A DNA stretch of 64,000 nucleotides from JAHBWV01 sp964588385 (GTDB lineage Bacteria; Planctomycetota; Phycisphaerae; Phycisphaerales; UBA1924). The stretch's first letter is position 1; each line of letters begins with the position of its first letter. Of this stretch, positions 9,222 to 18,879 are shown piece after piece. Both the position numbers and the translations under genes were made by a program. The notes beneath the pieces are model-generated. The model was not told the DNA's origin, did no database searches, and saw only the letters and a list, made by a program, of their open reading frames with translations. The stretch spans positions 5,105 through 69,104 of the forward strand of contig CAZPPG010000015.1 in assembly GCA_964588385.1 (NCBI GenBank), given 5' to 3'.

Positions 9222-10634
9222 ATGACACGAAGCCGCCGCTCGACGCTCCTCGTGGGGATGGGCCACGCCCTCCTTTTGGGCGCCGCGGTGATCCACTGCG
9301 CCTTCGCGATCCAGCCCACACTCGGTGCGACCACACAGCCGCCCCCCCAATCTCCAACCCAGCCAACAAGCCCGGAAGCCGATCAACCCGTCACCGCCCC
9401 GTCGATGGATGCCGAGCCCGAGTGCATCCTTCACCTCGTGGGCGGCCGTCAACTCATGGCCCGCCTCATCTCCCGCTCCGACGCAGAGATCGTCGTCCGC
9501 GTCGGACCGCTCCCCACCGTTTACAAGCGGGCTGAGATCGATCGGCTGGAGATCCTGCCCCCCGTTCTGGACCGCTATCGGGCCATGCGGGCCGCGATCG
9601 ATGATTCCGATGTTCCCTCGCTGATGGTTCTGGTCGACTGGCTGCGGGCTCGCGACCAGTACACCCAGGCGATCCACGAACTGGACCACATCCTCACCAT
9701 CGAGCCCGGCAACATCCAGGCGCGCCAGATGCGCACCCTCATGGATCAGCACCGCGCCCTGGCCGCCAATCCGCCCGCCGCTGCCGCTCCCGCCTCACCC
9801 CGCGCGCCCCGCCCTGTCCGTCCGGAGTTCCCCCTCCTCAGCACGGACGACATCAACCTCATCAAGGTCTACGAGATCGATCTGGCCAAGCCCCCGCGCA
9901 TGCGTGTCGATCGTGAAACGATCGAAGACCTCATCAAGGCCTACGCACACTCGGACCTCATGCCCACCTCGCAAGAGGGCCGCGACGCCCTCCTCCGCCA
10001 GAGCCCGGATCGGATACTCGACCTGATGTTCCGGCTCCGCGCTCGCGAGTTTTACTCTCGCGTCAAGATCATCGACCAGCCGGAGTCGATGAAGCTCTTC
10101 CGCGATGAGATCCACTCCTCCTGGCTGACCAACGCCTGCGCCACCGACCGCTGCCACGGCGGGACCGATGCCGGCCGCCTCCTCCTCTACAACCGCACCC
10201 GCAACGCCGAACCCGCGGTCTACACGAACTTCCTCATCCTCGACCGGGCCACCCTCACCGACGGAACCCCGCTGATCAACTACGACCAGCCCCACCGCTC
10301 TCCCCTGCTTCACATGGCGCTGCCGCGCGAGCGCTCGCTCTATCCCCATCCGGAGACACTCGCCACCAAAGGCTGGAAGCCCGTCTTCACGTCCCAACGT
10401 GACCGCCGCTTCGAGGTGGCCCTGGAGTGGATCCGCTCCATGTACCGCCCGCGACCCGAATACCCCGTCACCTATACCCCCCCAACCAGCACCTCTCTCC
10501 TCGAGCCCGATCCGGGCACACCCCGCGACGAACCCGCCGAACCCCCGGAGGACGCCGGCCCGGCAGACCCCGCGCCGGCCCCGCCCGAAGCCTCCGGCCC
10601 GCCCGCGACTTCCCCCGGCGCTCCTCCGCGCTGA
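9222..10634 (+). CDS. Secreted protein with a possible Cx4CH haem-type motif, unknown function
   Basis: 470 residues. An N-terminal signal segment (LLVGMGHALLLGAAVIHCAF) is followed by a Pro/Thr/Gln-rich linker and a beta-rich stretch (CILHLVGGRQLMARLISRSD), a helical tetratricopeptide-like part (around 130-170, YTQAIHELDHILTIEPGNIQ), and a C-terminal domain with NACATDRCHGGTDAGRLLLY. The C-x4-C-H spacing is a known variant of the c-type haem site, and the surroundings resemble planctomycete cytochrome-like domains, but haem binding is not proven. The tail is Pro/Ala-rich. The start is ATG 9222, one codon after a possible GTG; no strong ribosome site is visible. Confidence 0.65.
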   Translation: MTRSRRSTLLVGMGHALLLGAAVIHCAFAIQPTLGATTQPPPQSPTQPTSPEADQPVTAPSMDAEPECILHLVGGRQLMARLISRSDAEIVVRVGPLPTVYKRAEIDRLEILPPVLDRYRAMRAAIDDSDVPSLMVLVDWLRARDQYTQAIHELDHILTIEPGNIQARQMRTLMDQHRALAANPPAAAAPASPRAPRPVRPEFPLLSTDDINLIKVYEIDLAKPPRMRVDRETIEDLIKAYAHSDLMPTSQEGRDALLRQSPDRILDLMFRLRAREFYSRVKIIDQPESMKLFRDEIHSSWLTNACATDRCHGGTDAGRLLLYNRTRNAEPAVYTNFLILDRATLTDGTPLINYDQPHRSPLLHMALPRERSLYPHPETLATKGWKPVFTSQRDRRFEVALEWIRSMYRPRPEYPVTYTPPTSTSLLEPDPGTPRDEPAEPPEDAGPADPAPAPPEASGPPATSPGAPPR

Positions 10635-10778
10635 TGCCCGCTCACGCCGTGTCCCTCCCTCTCCCGGTCCGGCGCGAACCGCCAACATGATCGCTGCGGA
10701 TCATGCTAAAGTCTTGACCCCGGAACGCACCCGACGACCCGGACCCGAACAAGAACTCCACCCGAGAGCCCGCACCCG

Positions 10779-12797
10779 ATGCGTCACACCAGCACACACA
10801 GCCGCTCCCGCCTCTCCACTCCCGGCATCGCGCTCATCATCGCTCTTGCGGGCCTCGCCAGCGCGTGCGACCGCGAGGGGGACGCGAGAAAGGCCATCGA
10901 CGCCGCCAACATCCAGTTGACCACGCTCGACTCCGGACTCGGAAACGCCCCGGCCTCCGCCGCCCGCGACAAGGTCTATGCCGACGTCGTGTCGTCGCTC
11001 TCCGAGGCCGCGTCCTCCGACCGCGCCGCCTACGCAAGCTCCGCGAATGTCCTCCTGGCCAAGGCCCACGCCGGCCTCTCCGAGTCGCCCGCGGCAATCG
11101 CTTCCGCCATTGAAGCCGATTCACTCAATCGCGCCCGCGTCCTCCGCGCCGACCTCGCCCAGTGGCTTGAGATGTCCGCCATCGCGATCGCGGCTGAGAA
11201 GTACGACCCCGCCCCCGAGATCGCCGCTCTCGACGCTCAGATTCAGGAGATCCAGGGAGCGATCGCAGGCCTGACCCGCGCCCGCGAGCAGGTTGCAGGC
11301 CGCCACGCCGGCCTCACCTCAGACGCCGAGGCTCTCGCGTCTGAGTCCGCGACGATCCGCAACGCGATCGGCGAGCTGCGCATCCGCTCCACCACCGTGA
11401 GCGCGACCGAGGCCGCCGCCATCTCCGAGCAGATCCGCGAGCAGAGTCGCGCCGCCGACGCGCTCGACCGCAAAGCATCAGAGATTCTCGCAGAAGCCTC
11501 CCCCCTGGTTCCGCAGATCTCCGAGATCGACCTCAACATCGCCGGGCTGAACAACCAGATCGAGTCCCTTCGCGCGGCCCAGGCCGCCGCCACCCAGCGC
11601 GGACAGGACGCCGCAACCGAGGCCAGAGACGCCCGCGCACTCGCAGACACCGCCGCGGACCGGCTCGACAAAGCCGTCAACGAGCTGAACCAGCTTCGCG
11701 AGGGCGAACTGGCCCGCGCCTATGAGCAGGCGCTCCGGTCGCTCGCGTCGGCCTCCACCGCCGCTCGCAAGGCCGCAACCGACGATCGCACGGGCTCCAA
11801 GCTCGCCGAGGGCGCCGCCTTCCAACAGGCCGGTGATCTGCTCTGGCAGCAAGCCCACGGGCTCACCGAGTACCACGCGCTCACGTCCTCGCTCGCCGCC
11901 GCACAGCCCCCGCTGCCCCGCAGCGGCGCGTACGAGGCCTTTGCCGCCGACGCGAACACCGCACGGGGCGAGACCCTCACCAAGGCCGCCGAGGCGTATG
12001 AGCAGGCCATGTCGGCCCTCACCTCCTCCGGCGCACGCGGCGAGGCCTCCGAACGCCTCGATCGCGTCGGCCGCATGCTCGAGCTCATCATCCAGGCGAC
12101 ACAGGGCCAGACCGTCGACTGGTCCGCCGCCAACCGCGCCGCGCCCTCCGAAGACGAAACAGCCGCCGCGCCCCCCGGCGAGGCGACGGGCGATGCCCCC
12201 GATCTGGCCGTAACGCTGCAGGGATGGCTCGACCAGCTCAAGGCCGGCGACGCGACCTTCGTGCCCGACGCCATCTACTCCGATGTTCCCGCCATCTCCG
12301 CGATCGTCGGCTCTGTCGGCGACCTGATCGTCAAGAGCCAGCAGCTCGACACGCTCTGCAAAGAGAAGTTTGGTCAGTCACTCACCGAGTTCGCCGCCAC
12401 CCAGGGCGAAGCCGCCGCATCCATGGGCGGCATCCCGAGCGTCGACGACTTCACCGTCGACATGCTCGACATCCAGGTCGCCGGCGACACCGCGATGGTC
12501 CGCCCGATTGACGACGCGGAAGGTCAGGCCGTCAACTTCCGGCTGATCGACGGCGCGTGGAAGGTCGACCTCTCACAGGCCGCGCTCCCCCCCGAGTTCG
12601 CCGCCGTGCTGCCCATGCTCGACCAGTTTGTCCCCATGGTCCCGCGCATCACAGCGATCATGGACGAACTCATCGCGGAGACCGATGCCGGCTCCTACGT
12701 CTCCACCCAGGCAGTCTTCATCGCCCAGCAGCAGAAGATGATGCCCGTCATCATGGAGATCATGGGATCCATGCAGCCCCCTGCCGGCGGCGGCTGA
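10779..12797 (+). CDS. Lipoprotein with long coiled coil, unknown function
   Basis: 672 residues. A signal peptide ending in the lipobox LASAC (Cys about residue 30) marks it as a lipoprotein. Residues about 130-320 are a long Ala/Glu/Arg/Gln-rich coiled coil (for example IAALDAQIQEIQGAIAGLTR), with a second helical part to about 430. A low-complexity linker (ETAAAPPGEATGD) leads to a compact C-terminal domain with DFTVDMLDIQVAGDTAMVRP and VNFRLIDGAWKVDLSQA, which resembles NTF2-like or DUF4878-type extracytoplasmic domains. An envelope-spanning structural role is plausible. No specific function can be given. Confidence 0.7.
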   Translation: MRHTSTHSRSRLSTPGIALIIALAGLASACDREGDARKAIDAANIQLTTLDSGLGNAPASAARDKVYADVVSSLSEAASSDRAAYASSANVLLAKAHAGLSESPAAIASAIEADSLNRARVLRADLAQWLEMSAIAIAAEKYDPAPEIAALDAQIQEIQGAIAGLTRAREQVAGRHAGLTSDAEALASESATIRNAIGELRIRSTTVSATEAAAISEQIREQSRAADALDRKASEILAEASPLVPQISEIDLNIAGLNNQIESLRAAQAAATQRGQDAATEARDARALADTAADRLDKAVNELNQLREGELARAYEQALRSLASASTAARKAATDDRTGSKLAEGAAFQQAGDLLWQQAHGLTEYHALTSSLAAAQPPLPRSGAYEAFAADANTARGETLTKAAEAYEQAMSALTSSGARGEASERLDRVGRMLELIIQATQGQTVDWSAANRAAPSEDETAAAPPGEATGDAPDLAVTLQGWLDQLKAGDATFVPDAIYSDVPAISAIVGSVGDLIVKSQQLDTLCKEKFGQSLTEFAATQGEAAASMGGIPSVDDFTVDMLDIQVAGDTAMVRPIDDAEGQAVNFRLIDGAWKVDLSQAALPPEFAAVLPMLDQFVPMVPRITAIMDELIAETDAGSYVSTQAVFIAQQQKMMPVIMEIMGSMQPPAGGG

Positions 12798-12856
12798 GTC
12801 CCACGTCTGTTCCTTCGCCCGCTCCCGAGCTCCATCCATTCGCCCGCAATCGCTCG

Positions 12857-13831
12857 ATGACCGTTCCCGAATCATCCGCCGCGCCGCACCGTGAAGAGGG
12901 CCCCGCCCTCCCGGCGGTCTCTATGCACCTGCACACCCCCGCCGCTCCCGCGATCGGCACCGTTGTCGCATCCGAACGCTGCACGCGCCCGAAGTCCGCG
13001 TCGTTTGTCCGCCACGTCTCGATCGACGTCTCCGGGTCACAGGTCGCTCGCATCATCCGTCCCGGCCAGTCCTTCGGCGTCATACCGCCGGGCGTCGATC
13101 CCGCCGGCCGCCCCCACAAGCTTCGCCTCTACTCGATCTCCTCTCCCTCATGCGGCGAAGACGGCGCAGGCAACGTCATCGCCACCACCGTCAAACGCAC
13201 CATCGACGAGCATTGGGAGTCACACAAGCTCTTTCTGGGTGTCGCCTCGAACTACCTCTGCGATCTCCAGGTCGGCGAGACTCTCACCATCACCGGCCCG
13301 AGCGGCAAGCGATTCATCCTCCCGGCCGATCCCGGCGCACACGACTACGTCTTCTTCGCCACCGGCACCGGCATCGCTCCATTCCGAGGCATGATCCTCG
13401 ACCTGCTGGCCGCCGGCGTCGCCTCAAAGATCGCCCTCGTCATGGGCGTCCCCTACGCCAACGACCTCCTCTACGACGACAACCTCCGCGAACTCGCCGC
13501 GAAGCACCCCAACTTCTCATACATCACTGCCCTCAGCCGCGAACGCCAGCCCGACGGCGAGCCCCCGATGTACGTGCAGAACCGCCTCGACACCCACCGC
13601 GAACTCCTTGCCTCCATCCTCGGCTCCGATCGCGGGCTCGTCTACGTCTGCGGCTTGGCCGGTATGGAACTCGGCATCTTCCAGCAACTCGCCCGCACGC
13701 TCCCCTCCTCCCATCTCGACGGCTACCTCCAGGTCGACGCCGAGACGCTGGCGAACGTCAGCACCTGGGATCGCCGCATGATCCACAAACAGGTCCGCCT
13801 CACACGACGCATCTTCACCGAGGTCTACTGA
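12857..13831 (+). CDS. Plant-type ferredoxin--NADP(+) reductase
   Basis: 324 residues from ATG 12857; the frame is open upstream but inside the preceding gene. FAD binding is shown by RPGQSFGVIPPG and RLYSISSPS (the RxYS motif). NADP binding is shown by FFATGTGIAPFRGMILDLL, VYVCGLAGMELGI and a C-terminal tyrosine (FTEVY), the residue that stacks on the flavin in plant-type enzymes. It transfers electrons between reduced ferredoxin and NADP in the cytoplasm. A short N-terminal extension (about 40 residues, Pro/Ala-rich) precedes the FAD domain. It is 59 bases after the lipoprotein gene; no ferredoxin gene is adjacent. Confidence 0.9.
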   Translation: MTVPESSAAPHREEGPALPAVSMHLHTPAAPAIGTVVASERCTRPKSASFVRHVSIDVSGSQVARIIRPGQSFGVIPPGVDPAGRPHKLRLYSISSPSCGEDGAGNVIATTVKRTIDEHWESHKLFLGVASNYLCDLQVGETLTITGPSGKRFILPADPGAHDYVFFATGTGIAPFRGMILDLLAAGVASKIALVMGVPYANDLLYDDNLRELAAKHPNFSYITALSRERQPDGEPPMYVQNRLDTHRELLASILGSDRGLVYVCGLAGMELGIFQQLARTLPSSHLDGYLQVDAETLANVSTWDRRMIHKQVRLTRRIFTEVY

Positions 13832-13953
13832 CCCCCGATCCATCGGGCTCCCCGTCCTATTGTTCTCACCCCTGTCCGACACCCGGTCCCACCGGGCCGG
13901 TCAACCAAACTCGAAACGTCCCCCGTCCGTACCGGACGGATCGGAGCACGCAC

Positions 13954-15084
13954 TTGGCGACCATCAACCTTCAACACCGCTTCCGAATGCTCGCGCCGGC
14001 GCTCGCCCTCGCCGCAGCACTCCTCGTTGTGCCCGCCGCACTCGCCCAGAACGAACTTCCCGCGGCGGTGGTCCAATCCACATCACTCTCCGAGGACCAG
14101 AAGCAGCAGGCCGCGACCTACGCCACCGCCGCTCTGGAACTATTCAAGAGCCCTGAATGGTCAACCGCCAAGCGCGGACGCGATCAGCTCCTTCGCCCCC
14201 TTGAGGAAGCCGGAACCCAGGCCTCTGTTGCCTTCCGGCTGGAATACGCCCGTGTGCTGGTGCCAGCCCTCTCCACACTCGCCGGCAAGGACAACCCCGA
14301 CCTCACCCGTCTCAACGCCATCCGCATTCTCGGCTCCATCGCGACAGCTCAGTCGGCCTCGGAACTCGAGCCTCTTTTCAACGATGGTTCCGCCCCCATC
14401 CGGTTCATGGCCTGCCAGGCCGCGGGCACGACCTTCCGAGCGCTCGCGACCGGCAGCCCCGCCCTGCCATCCGGTGGAGCCGTGCGTCTGGTGAACCGCC
14501 TTGCCACGCTCGCCGCTTCAGAGAAGGATCCCACCGTCGTCGACGGAGCGGTCATCGCGCTGGCCGACGCCACAAAGGTCGATATCGCCAACTACACCGA
14601 GGTCCGCGAGGGCGCGTTCACGCAGATCGCAAAGACCATGTCCGCCCGCCTGCAAGCCCTCCCCGCCGACTCCCAGGACGCCGCTTTCCTCGCGACCGTG
14701 CTCCGCGCCGGCGTCGCGGCCCGCGACGGCCTCATTGGGCGCACCGCGCTGGGCCCGGGCGTCAGCAGCGAGCTGGGCGCCTTCGGCGGCGACCTGGTCG
14801 CCTATGTCCTTCGCCGCTCCAAGGCTGGCCACATGCCAGCGCCCGGCTCCGGCCAGCTCCGCCTCACGCTGGAGCAACTGGCATCAACGGGAGAAGCCAA
14901 CGTCTTCTACGCCCTCCTCTCGCTCGAGCCCGGCAAGCCCCGCGATCCCACTTCCGTTTCCTCCACTCTCCAGAGCGGCAATGCCGCGACCGACGCGCAG
15001 TTCATCCCGCAGGCCGAGTCCTTCATCCGCGCCAACCTTGTCGCCGCGCCGCTCTCGCTCCCGGCCGACCGCTTCCTGAAATGA
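13954..15084 (+). CDS. Secreted HEAT-repeat-like protein
   Basis: 376 residues if started at TTG 13954, which has GGAG 8 bases upstream and gives a proper signal peptide (basic n-region, LAPALALAAALLVVPAALAQ). An internal ATG at 13987 is the alternative. The mature part is nearly all helical, with a HEAT-like piece (TRLNAIRILGSIATAQSASE, LFNDGSAPIRFMACQAAGTT), and no catalytic motif. It likely acts in the periplasm as a binding scaffold. The gene is followed 64 bases later by oppA on the same strand. Confidence 0.6.
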   Translation: MATINLQHRFRMLAPALALAAALLVVPAALAQNELPAAVVQSTSLSEDQKQQAATYATAALELFKSPEWSTAKRGRDQLLRPLEEAGTQASVAFRLEYARVLVPALSTLAGKDNPDLTRLNAIRILGSIATAQSASELEPLFNDGSAPIRFMACQAAGTTFRALATGSPALPSGGAVRLVNRLATLAASEKDPTVVDGAVIALADATKVDIANYTEVREGAFTQIAKTMSARLQALPADSQDAAFLATVLRAGVAARDGLIGRTALGPGVSSELGAFGGDLVAYVLRRSKAGHMPAPGSGQLRLTLEQLASTGEANVFYALLSLEPGKPRDPTSVSSTLQSGNAATDAQFIPQAESFIRANLVAAPLSLPADRFLK

Positions 15085-15148
15085 TCCACGCGGCGTCGCT
15101 CAACGGCGCTGCGTCCCCGTGCGCACTGGTCGGTACCCTACTGACCAC

Positions 15149-17071
15149 ATGCTCCGCGTCCTCATTCCGATCCTCCTCCTGATCCTCGCGCTCGGCCTGG
15201 CCCTCGCCGGCGACAAGCCCGCTCCGCGCGCCGACTTCACCTTCATCAACAAGGGCGACGTCGCCACCCTCGATCTGCAGCGCATGTCTTGGATGCAGGA
15301 CCTCCGCGTCGGACGCCTGCTCTTCGAGGGGCTCGTCCAGCAGGACGTCTTCGATCAGGACTATGCGATCATCCCCGCCGCCGCCGAGTCCTGGAGCGTT
15401 TCCGACGACGGTCTCGTCTACACCTTCCACCTCCGCGACAATCTGAAGTGGTCCAACGGGCAGCCCGTCCGCGCCTCGGACTTCCTCTACGCGTGGCGAC
15501 GCCTGCTGCTGCCCGACACCGGGGCCGACTACGTCCGCCAGCTCCAGCTCATCAAGGGCGCCGAAGCGTTCACGCAGTGGCGCCTCAACGCCCTCGCCCA
15601 GGCCGCCAAAGAAGCCGCCCCCACGGGGCCCGACGCCGGCCAAGCGCTCTGGGCCGAAACACTCGCAAAGTTCGACGAGCTCGTCCACGCCCGCGCCCCG
15701 GACGATCGCACCCTCATCGTCACGCTCGAGCATCCCGCCCCGTACTTCCTCGACCTCCTGGCCATGCCCCCTTTCTTCCCCGTCTACCCACCCCTCGTCT
15801 CACAATACGAGCGCGTCGATCCCGTCACCGGCCGCCTCATCATCGAATCGGGCTGGACCAAACCCGGCCACATCGTCACCAACGGCCCCTTCCTCCTGAA
15901 GACCTGGCGCTTCAAGCGCGACATGCGCCTCGAAGCCAACCCGCTCCACCGCCTCTACGACTCACTCGCGATCCGCTCGATCGCGATTCCAACAATCGAC
16001 GACGCAAACGCCATTGTGCTGGCGTACCGCTCCGGCGCCGCCGACTGGGTGACCGACGTGGTCGCACCCTACCGAGGCGACATGTACGCTCAGAAGCTCG
16101 CTTTCCTTCGCGAGCACCAGGCCGAGTATGACGCGCTCAAGTCTCAGGGCATCGACGAGATCCAGATCGCTCGCCTCCTTCCCGACGACCCCCGCAACCA
16201 CCTCCACATCCTCCCCGTTTTCGGCACATACTTCTACAACTTCAACTGCTCACCCCGACTCGCCGACGGCCGTCCCAATCCGCTCGCGGACGCACGCGTG
16301 CGCCGAGCGCTCGCCATGATGATCGACAAACGCGCCATCGCCGAGGGCGTCCGGCGCGTCGGAGAGCCCGTGGCCCGCACGCTCATCCCGCCCAACTCTC
16401 TCGCCGGATACACCGCGCCCGCCGGCCTCCCCTGCATCTCCGACATGACCACGCCCGCCGACCGCGATGCCCTCATCGCCCGCGCCCGCGCCCTCCTCGC
16501 CGAAGCCGGATACCCCGACCCCTCAAGCATGCCCGCCATCTCCATCCTCTTCAACAAAGACGGGGGGCACGACCTCATCGGCCAGTCCATCGCTTCGGAC
16601 TGGCAGCGCACGCTCGGCATCCCCGTCATCATCGAGCAGAAAGAGATCAAGATCTTCCGCGAAGACCTCAAGAACAAGAACTACATGTCCTCGCGAGGCG
16701 GCTGGTACGGCGACTACGGCGATCCAACGACCTTCCTCGACCCCCACCGTACCGGCGACGAGAACAACGACCGCAACTACGCCAATCCCGTCTACGACGA
16801 TCTGCTCCGCCAGGCCGCATCCGAGGCCGATCCCGAGGCCCGCCTCGCCCTCCTCCGTCGCGCTGAAGTCATGCTCGTCGAAGAGGATCTCCCCGCCGTC
16901 CCCATCTTCCACTATTGCAACATCTTCCTCTTCAACGCCCACAAGGTCAGCGGCATCAACGCCCATCCGCGCCAGACCCAGAACGCCTATCTCGTGGACA
17001 TCCTCGGCGACGGCAAGGGCCCGGACACCCCTCGCGCAACGCCCCCGCGCCCAGCCGGAGACGCCCCATGA
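15149..17071 (+). CDS. oppA: ABC transporter periplasmic oligopeptide-binding protein
   Basis: 640 residues from ATG 15149; an earlier in-frame ATG would place ten extra residues ahead of the signal anchor LRVLIPILLLILALGLALAG. Clear SBP_bac_5 family: TFINKGDVATLDLQRM, LFEGLVQQD, AESWSVSDDGLVYTFHLRDN, LKWSNGQPVRASDFLYAWRR and ADARVRRALAMMIDKRAIAE. It is longer than E. coli OppA (about 540) because of an insertion around residues 130-170 and a Pro-rich tail. It would bind peptides in the periplasm and deliver them to the permease encoded next; the genes overlap in ATGA. Confidence 0.9.
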   Translation: MLRVLIPILLLILALGLALAGDKPAPRADFTFINKGDVATLDLQRMSWMQDLRVGRLLFEGLVQQDVFDQDYAIIPAAAESWSVSDDGLVYTFHLRDNLKWSNGQPVRASDFLYAWRRLLLPDTGADYVRQLQLIKGAEAFTQWRLNALAQAAKEAAPTGPDAGQALWAETLAKFDELVHARAPDDRTLIVTLEHPAPYFLDLLAMPPFFPVYPPLVSQYERVDPVTGRLIIESGWTKPGHIVTNGPFLLKTWRFKRDMRLEANPLHRLYDSLAIRSIAIPTIDDANAIVLAYRSGAADWVTDVVAPYRGDMYAQKLAFLREHQAEYDALKSQGIDEIQIARLLPDDPRNHLHILPVFGTYFYNFNCSPRLADGRPNPLADARVRRALAMMIDKRAIAEGVRRVGEPVARTLIPPNSLAGYTAPAGLPCISDMTTPADRDALIARARALLAEAGYPDPSSMPAISILFNKDGGHDLIGQSIASDWQRTLGIPVIIEQKEIKIFREDLKNKNYMSSRGGWYGDYGDPTTFLDPHRTGDENNDRNYANPVYDDLLRQAASEADPEARLALLRRAEVMLVEEDLPAVPIFHYCNIFLFNAHKVSGINAHPRQTQNAYLVDILGDGKGPDTPRATPPRPAGDAP

Positions 17072-18075
17072 CCGGCGTCGTCCTCCGTCGACTCCTCCAA
17101 CTGCCCTTCATCGTCGGCGCCGTCTTCCTCATCACCCTCGCCCTCGCGTGGGGCATCCCGGGCAACCCGCTCGAGAACCCCGAGGGCCGCCGCCCGCCCC
17201 CTGAGATCGCCGAGGCCATGAAGGCCCAGTACGACATGGACTCCTTCTGGGGCTTCGCGACCTCCTACGTCGAACGGGCGACGGGCGCCCGCTGGCTGCG
17301 CGCCCATCTCTCCGGAGAGCACGCCGCACGCGATGCCGCCGCCGTGGCCGCCGGGCTCGCGCCCCCCGAACGCTTCGTCTTCGATCTCGGCCCCTCACTC
17401 CAATACCGCGACCGCACCGTCAACGAGATCATCGGATCGTCGCTCCCCGTCTCCGCCACGCTCGGCCTCGCGGCCATCCTCATCGCCCTCCTCATCGGCC
17501 TCGCGGCCGGCGTCGTCGGCGCGATCCGCCCGAACTCCTTCGCCGATGTTTCCACCCTCACGCTCGCGCTCGTCGGCATCTCCACCCCCACCTTCGTCGC
17601 CGGCACACTCCTCCTGCTTCTCCTCTCCGTGCTCCTCCCCATCTTTCCCGTCGCCTCTTGGGGCTCTCCACGCGACATCGTCCTCCCCGCCCTCACACTC
17701 TCGCTCCCGTTCGCCGCGTACATCGCGCGCCTCACGCGTGCGGGCATGATCGAGGCCCTCTCCTCCGACTACATCCGCACCGCCCGCGCCAAGGGCCTGC
17801 CGGAGCGCACCGTCATCCTGAAGCACGCCCTCAAGAACGCCTTCCTCCCCGTCCTCTCCTATCTCGGCCCCGCGACCGCGCTCGCCATGACCGGCTCCTT
17901 CGTCGTCGAGCGCGTCTTTACCGTCCCCGGCCTCGGCCAGCACTTCGTGAGCGCGGTCCAGAATAAGGACCTCTTCCTCATCATGGGCATCGTCGTCGTC
18001 TTCTCGACGATGCTCATCCTCTTCAACCTCGCCGTCGATGTGCTCTACCGCTGGGTCGATCCGCGCATCACGTAG
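17068..18075 (+). CDS. oppB: Oligopeptide ABC transporter permease, OppB-like
   Basis: 335 residues from ATG 17068, overlapping the oppA stop by 4 bases and preceded by GGAG. The N-terminus (LRRLLQLPFIVGAVFLITLA) and the inner-membrane permease core (SATLGLAAILIALLIGLAAG, GISTPTFVAGTLLLLLL) match OppB/DppB. The ATPase-contacting EAA loop is present (YIRTARAKGLPERTVILKHA), as is FVVERVFTVPGLGQHFVSAV. An insertion of about 60 residues (around 50-115) replaces the short periplasmic loop. No OppC, OppD or OppF follows: the next gene is convergent and overlaps its 3' end by 8 bases. Confidence 0.88.
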   Translation: MTGVVLRRLLQLPFIVGAVFLITLALAWGIPGNPLENPEGRRPPPEIAEAMKAQYDMDSFWGFATSYVERATGARWLRAHLSGEHAARDAAAVAAGLAPPERFVFDLGPSLQYRDRTVNEIIGSSLPVSATLGLAAILIALLIGLAAGVVGAIRPNSFADVSTLTLALVGISTPTFVAGTLLLLLLSVLLPIFPVASWGSPRDIVLPALTLSLPFAAYIARLTRAGMIEALSSDYIRTARAKGLPERTVILKHALKNAFLPVLSYLGPATALAMTGSFVVERVFTVPGLGQHFVSAVQNKDLFLIMGIVVVFSTMLILFNLAVDVLYRWVDPRIT

Positions 18076-18784
18076 TCGCTGCCCCAAGCGCACGCTCCAG
18101 CCGCTTCCCATGGCGCAGCCCGGTGACGAACTTCACCGCGCCGATGAACCCGTAGCACCACCCGCCCGCCGCGACCATCGCCGGCACGTTCGTCGCCAGA
18201 AGCCCCAGCGACACCACCGGGATCCCCCCGAGCGCGACCCAGTTCACAACCTCATCCTTCACCACCATCCGCTCGATCTCATCCATGCTCAGCCGCTCGC
18301 GCAGCCGCCACGCCCGCGCGTACAGCGCGACAAACACCAGGCACACCGCGAGAAACCCGATGCTGAAGAGCGCCATCAGCAACCGCGCATCGCCCAGCGT
18401 CAGCGCGCCCACAAGCTCCCGCGGCCCCACCCCGATCACATGCGCCAGCAGCCACGCGTACAGATACTTCATCACGTACACGAAGAACAGCACGATGAAC
18501 AGCAGCACCGCCGTGATCGCCGTCGTCGGCGCATCGATCAGCCCCACCCGCCTCGAATAGACATGGTGCGCAAACCAGAACCAGATCAGGATCGCAAAGC
18601 ACGCCGCGAACGCTGGGAACCCCAGCATCGCGCTCATGAACTCATCGAACCGCGTCGGGATCTCGTTGGTCACCACCAGCAGCGTGATCGCCAGCGCGAA
18701 GACACCATCCGTCAGCGCATCCAGTCTCGACGGTCCCTCGCCCCTGGGCCGGAACCCGTCCCGCCCCCGCTCACCCACCCTCAT
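18068..18784 (-). CDS. TMEM175-family (DUF1211) membrane protein, probable cation channel
   Basis: About 238 residues from ATG 18784; an upstream ATG at 18811 in the same frame is possible. The family signature at the first membrane helix is present (SRLDALTDGVFALAITLLVV), followed by five more helices (GFPAFAACFAILIWFWFAHH, TAVLLFIVLFFVYVMKYLYA, ALFSIGFLAVCLVFVALYAR, WVALGGIPVVSLGLLATNVP and one near the end). Bacterial TMEM175 proteins are potassium-selective channels. It is the last gene of a minus-strand run and overlaps the 3' end of oppB. Confidence 0.8.
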   Translation of the reverse strand: MRVGERGRDGFRPRGEGPSRLDALTDGVFALAITLLVVTNEIPTRFDEFMSAMLGFPAFAACFAILIWFWFAHHVYSRRVGLIDAPTTAITAVLLFIVLFFVYVMKYLYAWLLAHVIGVGPRELVGALTLGDARLLMALFSIGFLAVCLVFVALYARAWRLRERLSMDEIERMVVKDEVVNWVALGGIPVVSLGLLATNVPAMVAAGGWCYGFIGAVKFVTGLRHGKRLERALGAATT

Positions 18785-18879
18785 CGCTCCAGCACCCGTC
18801 CCCACGAGCATCCTCCGGACTCAGTGCCTCGTGCCTTCTTCCCTTTGCCCCTCTGCCCCTTCGTCCCTCTGCCCCTTCT

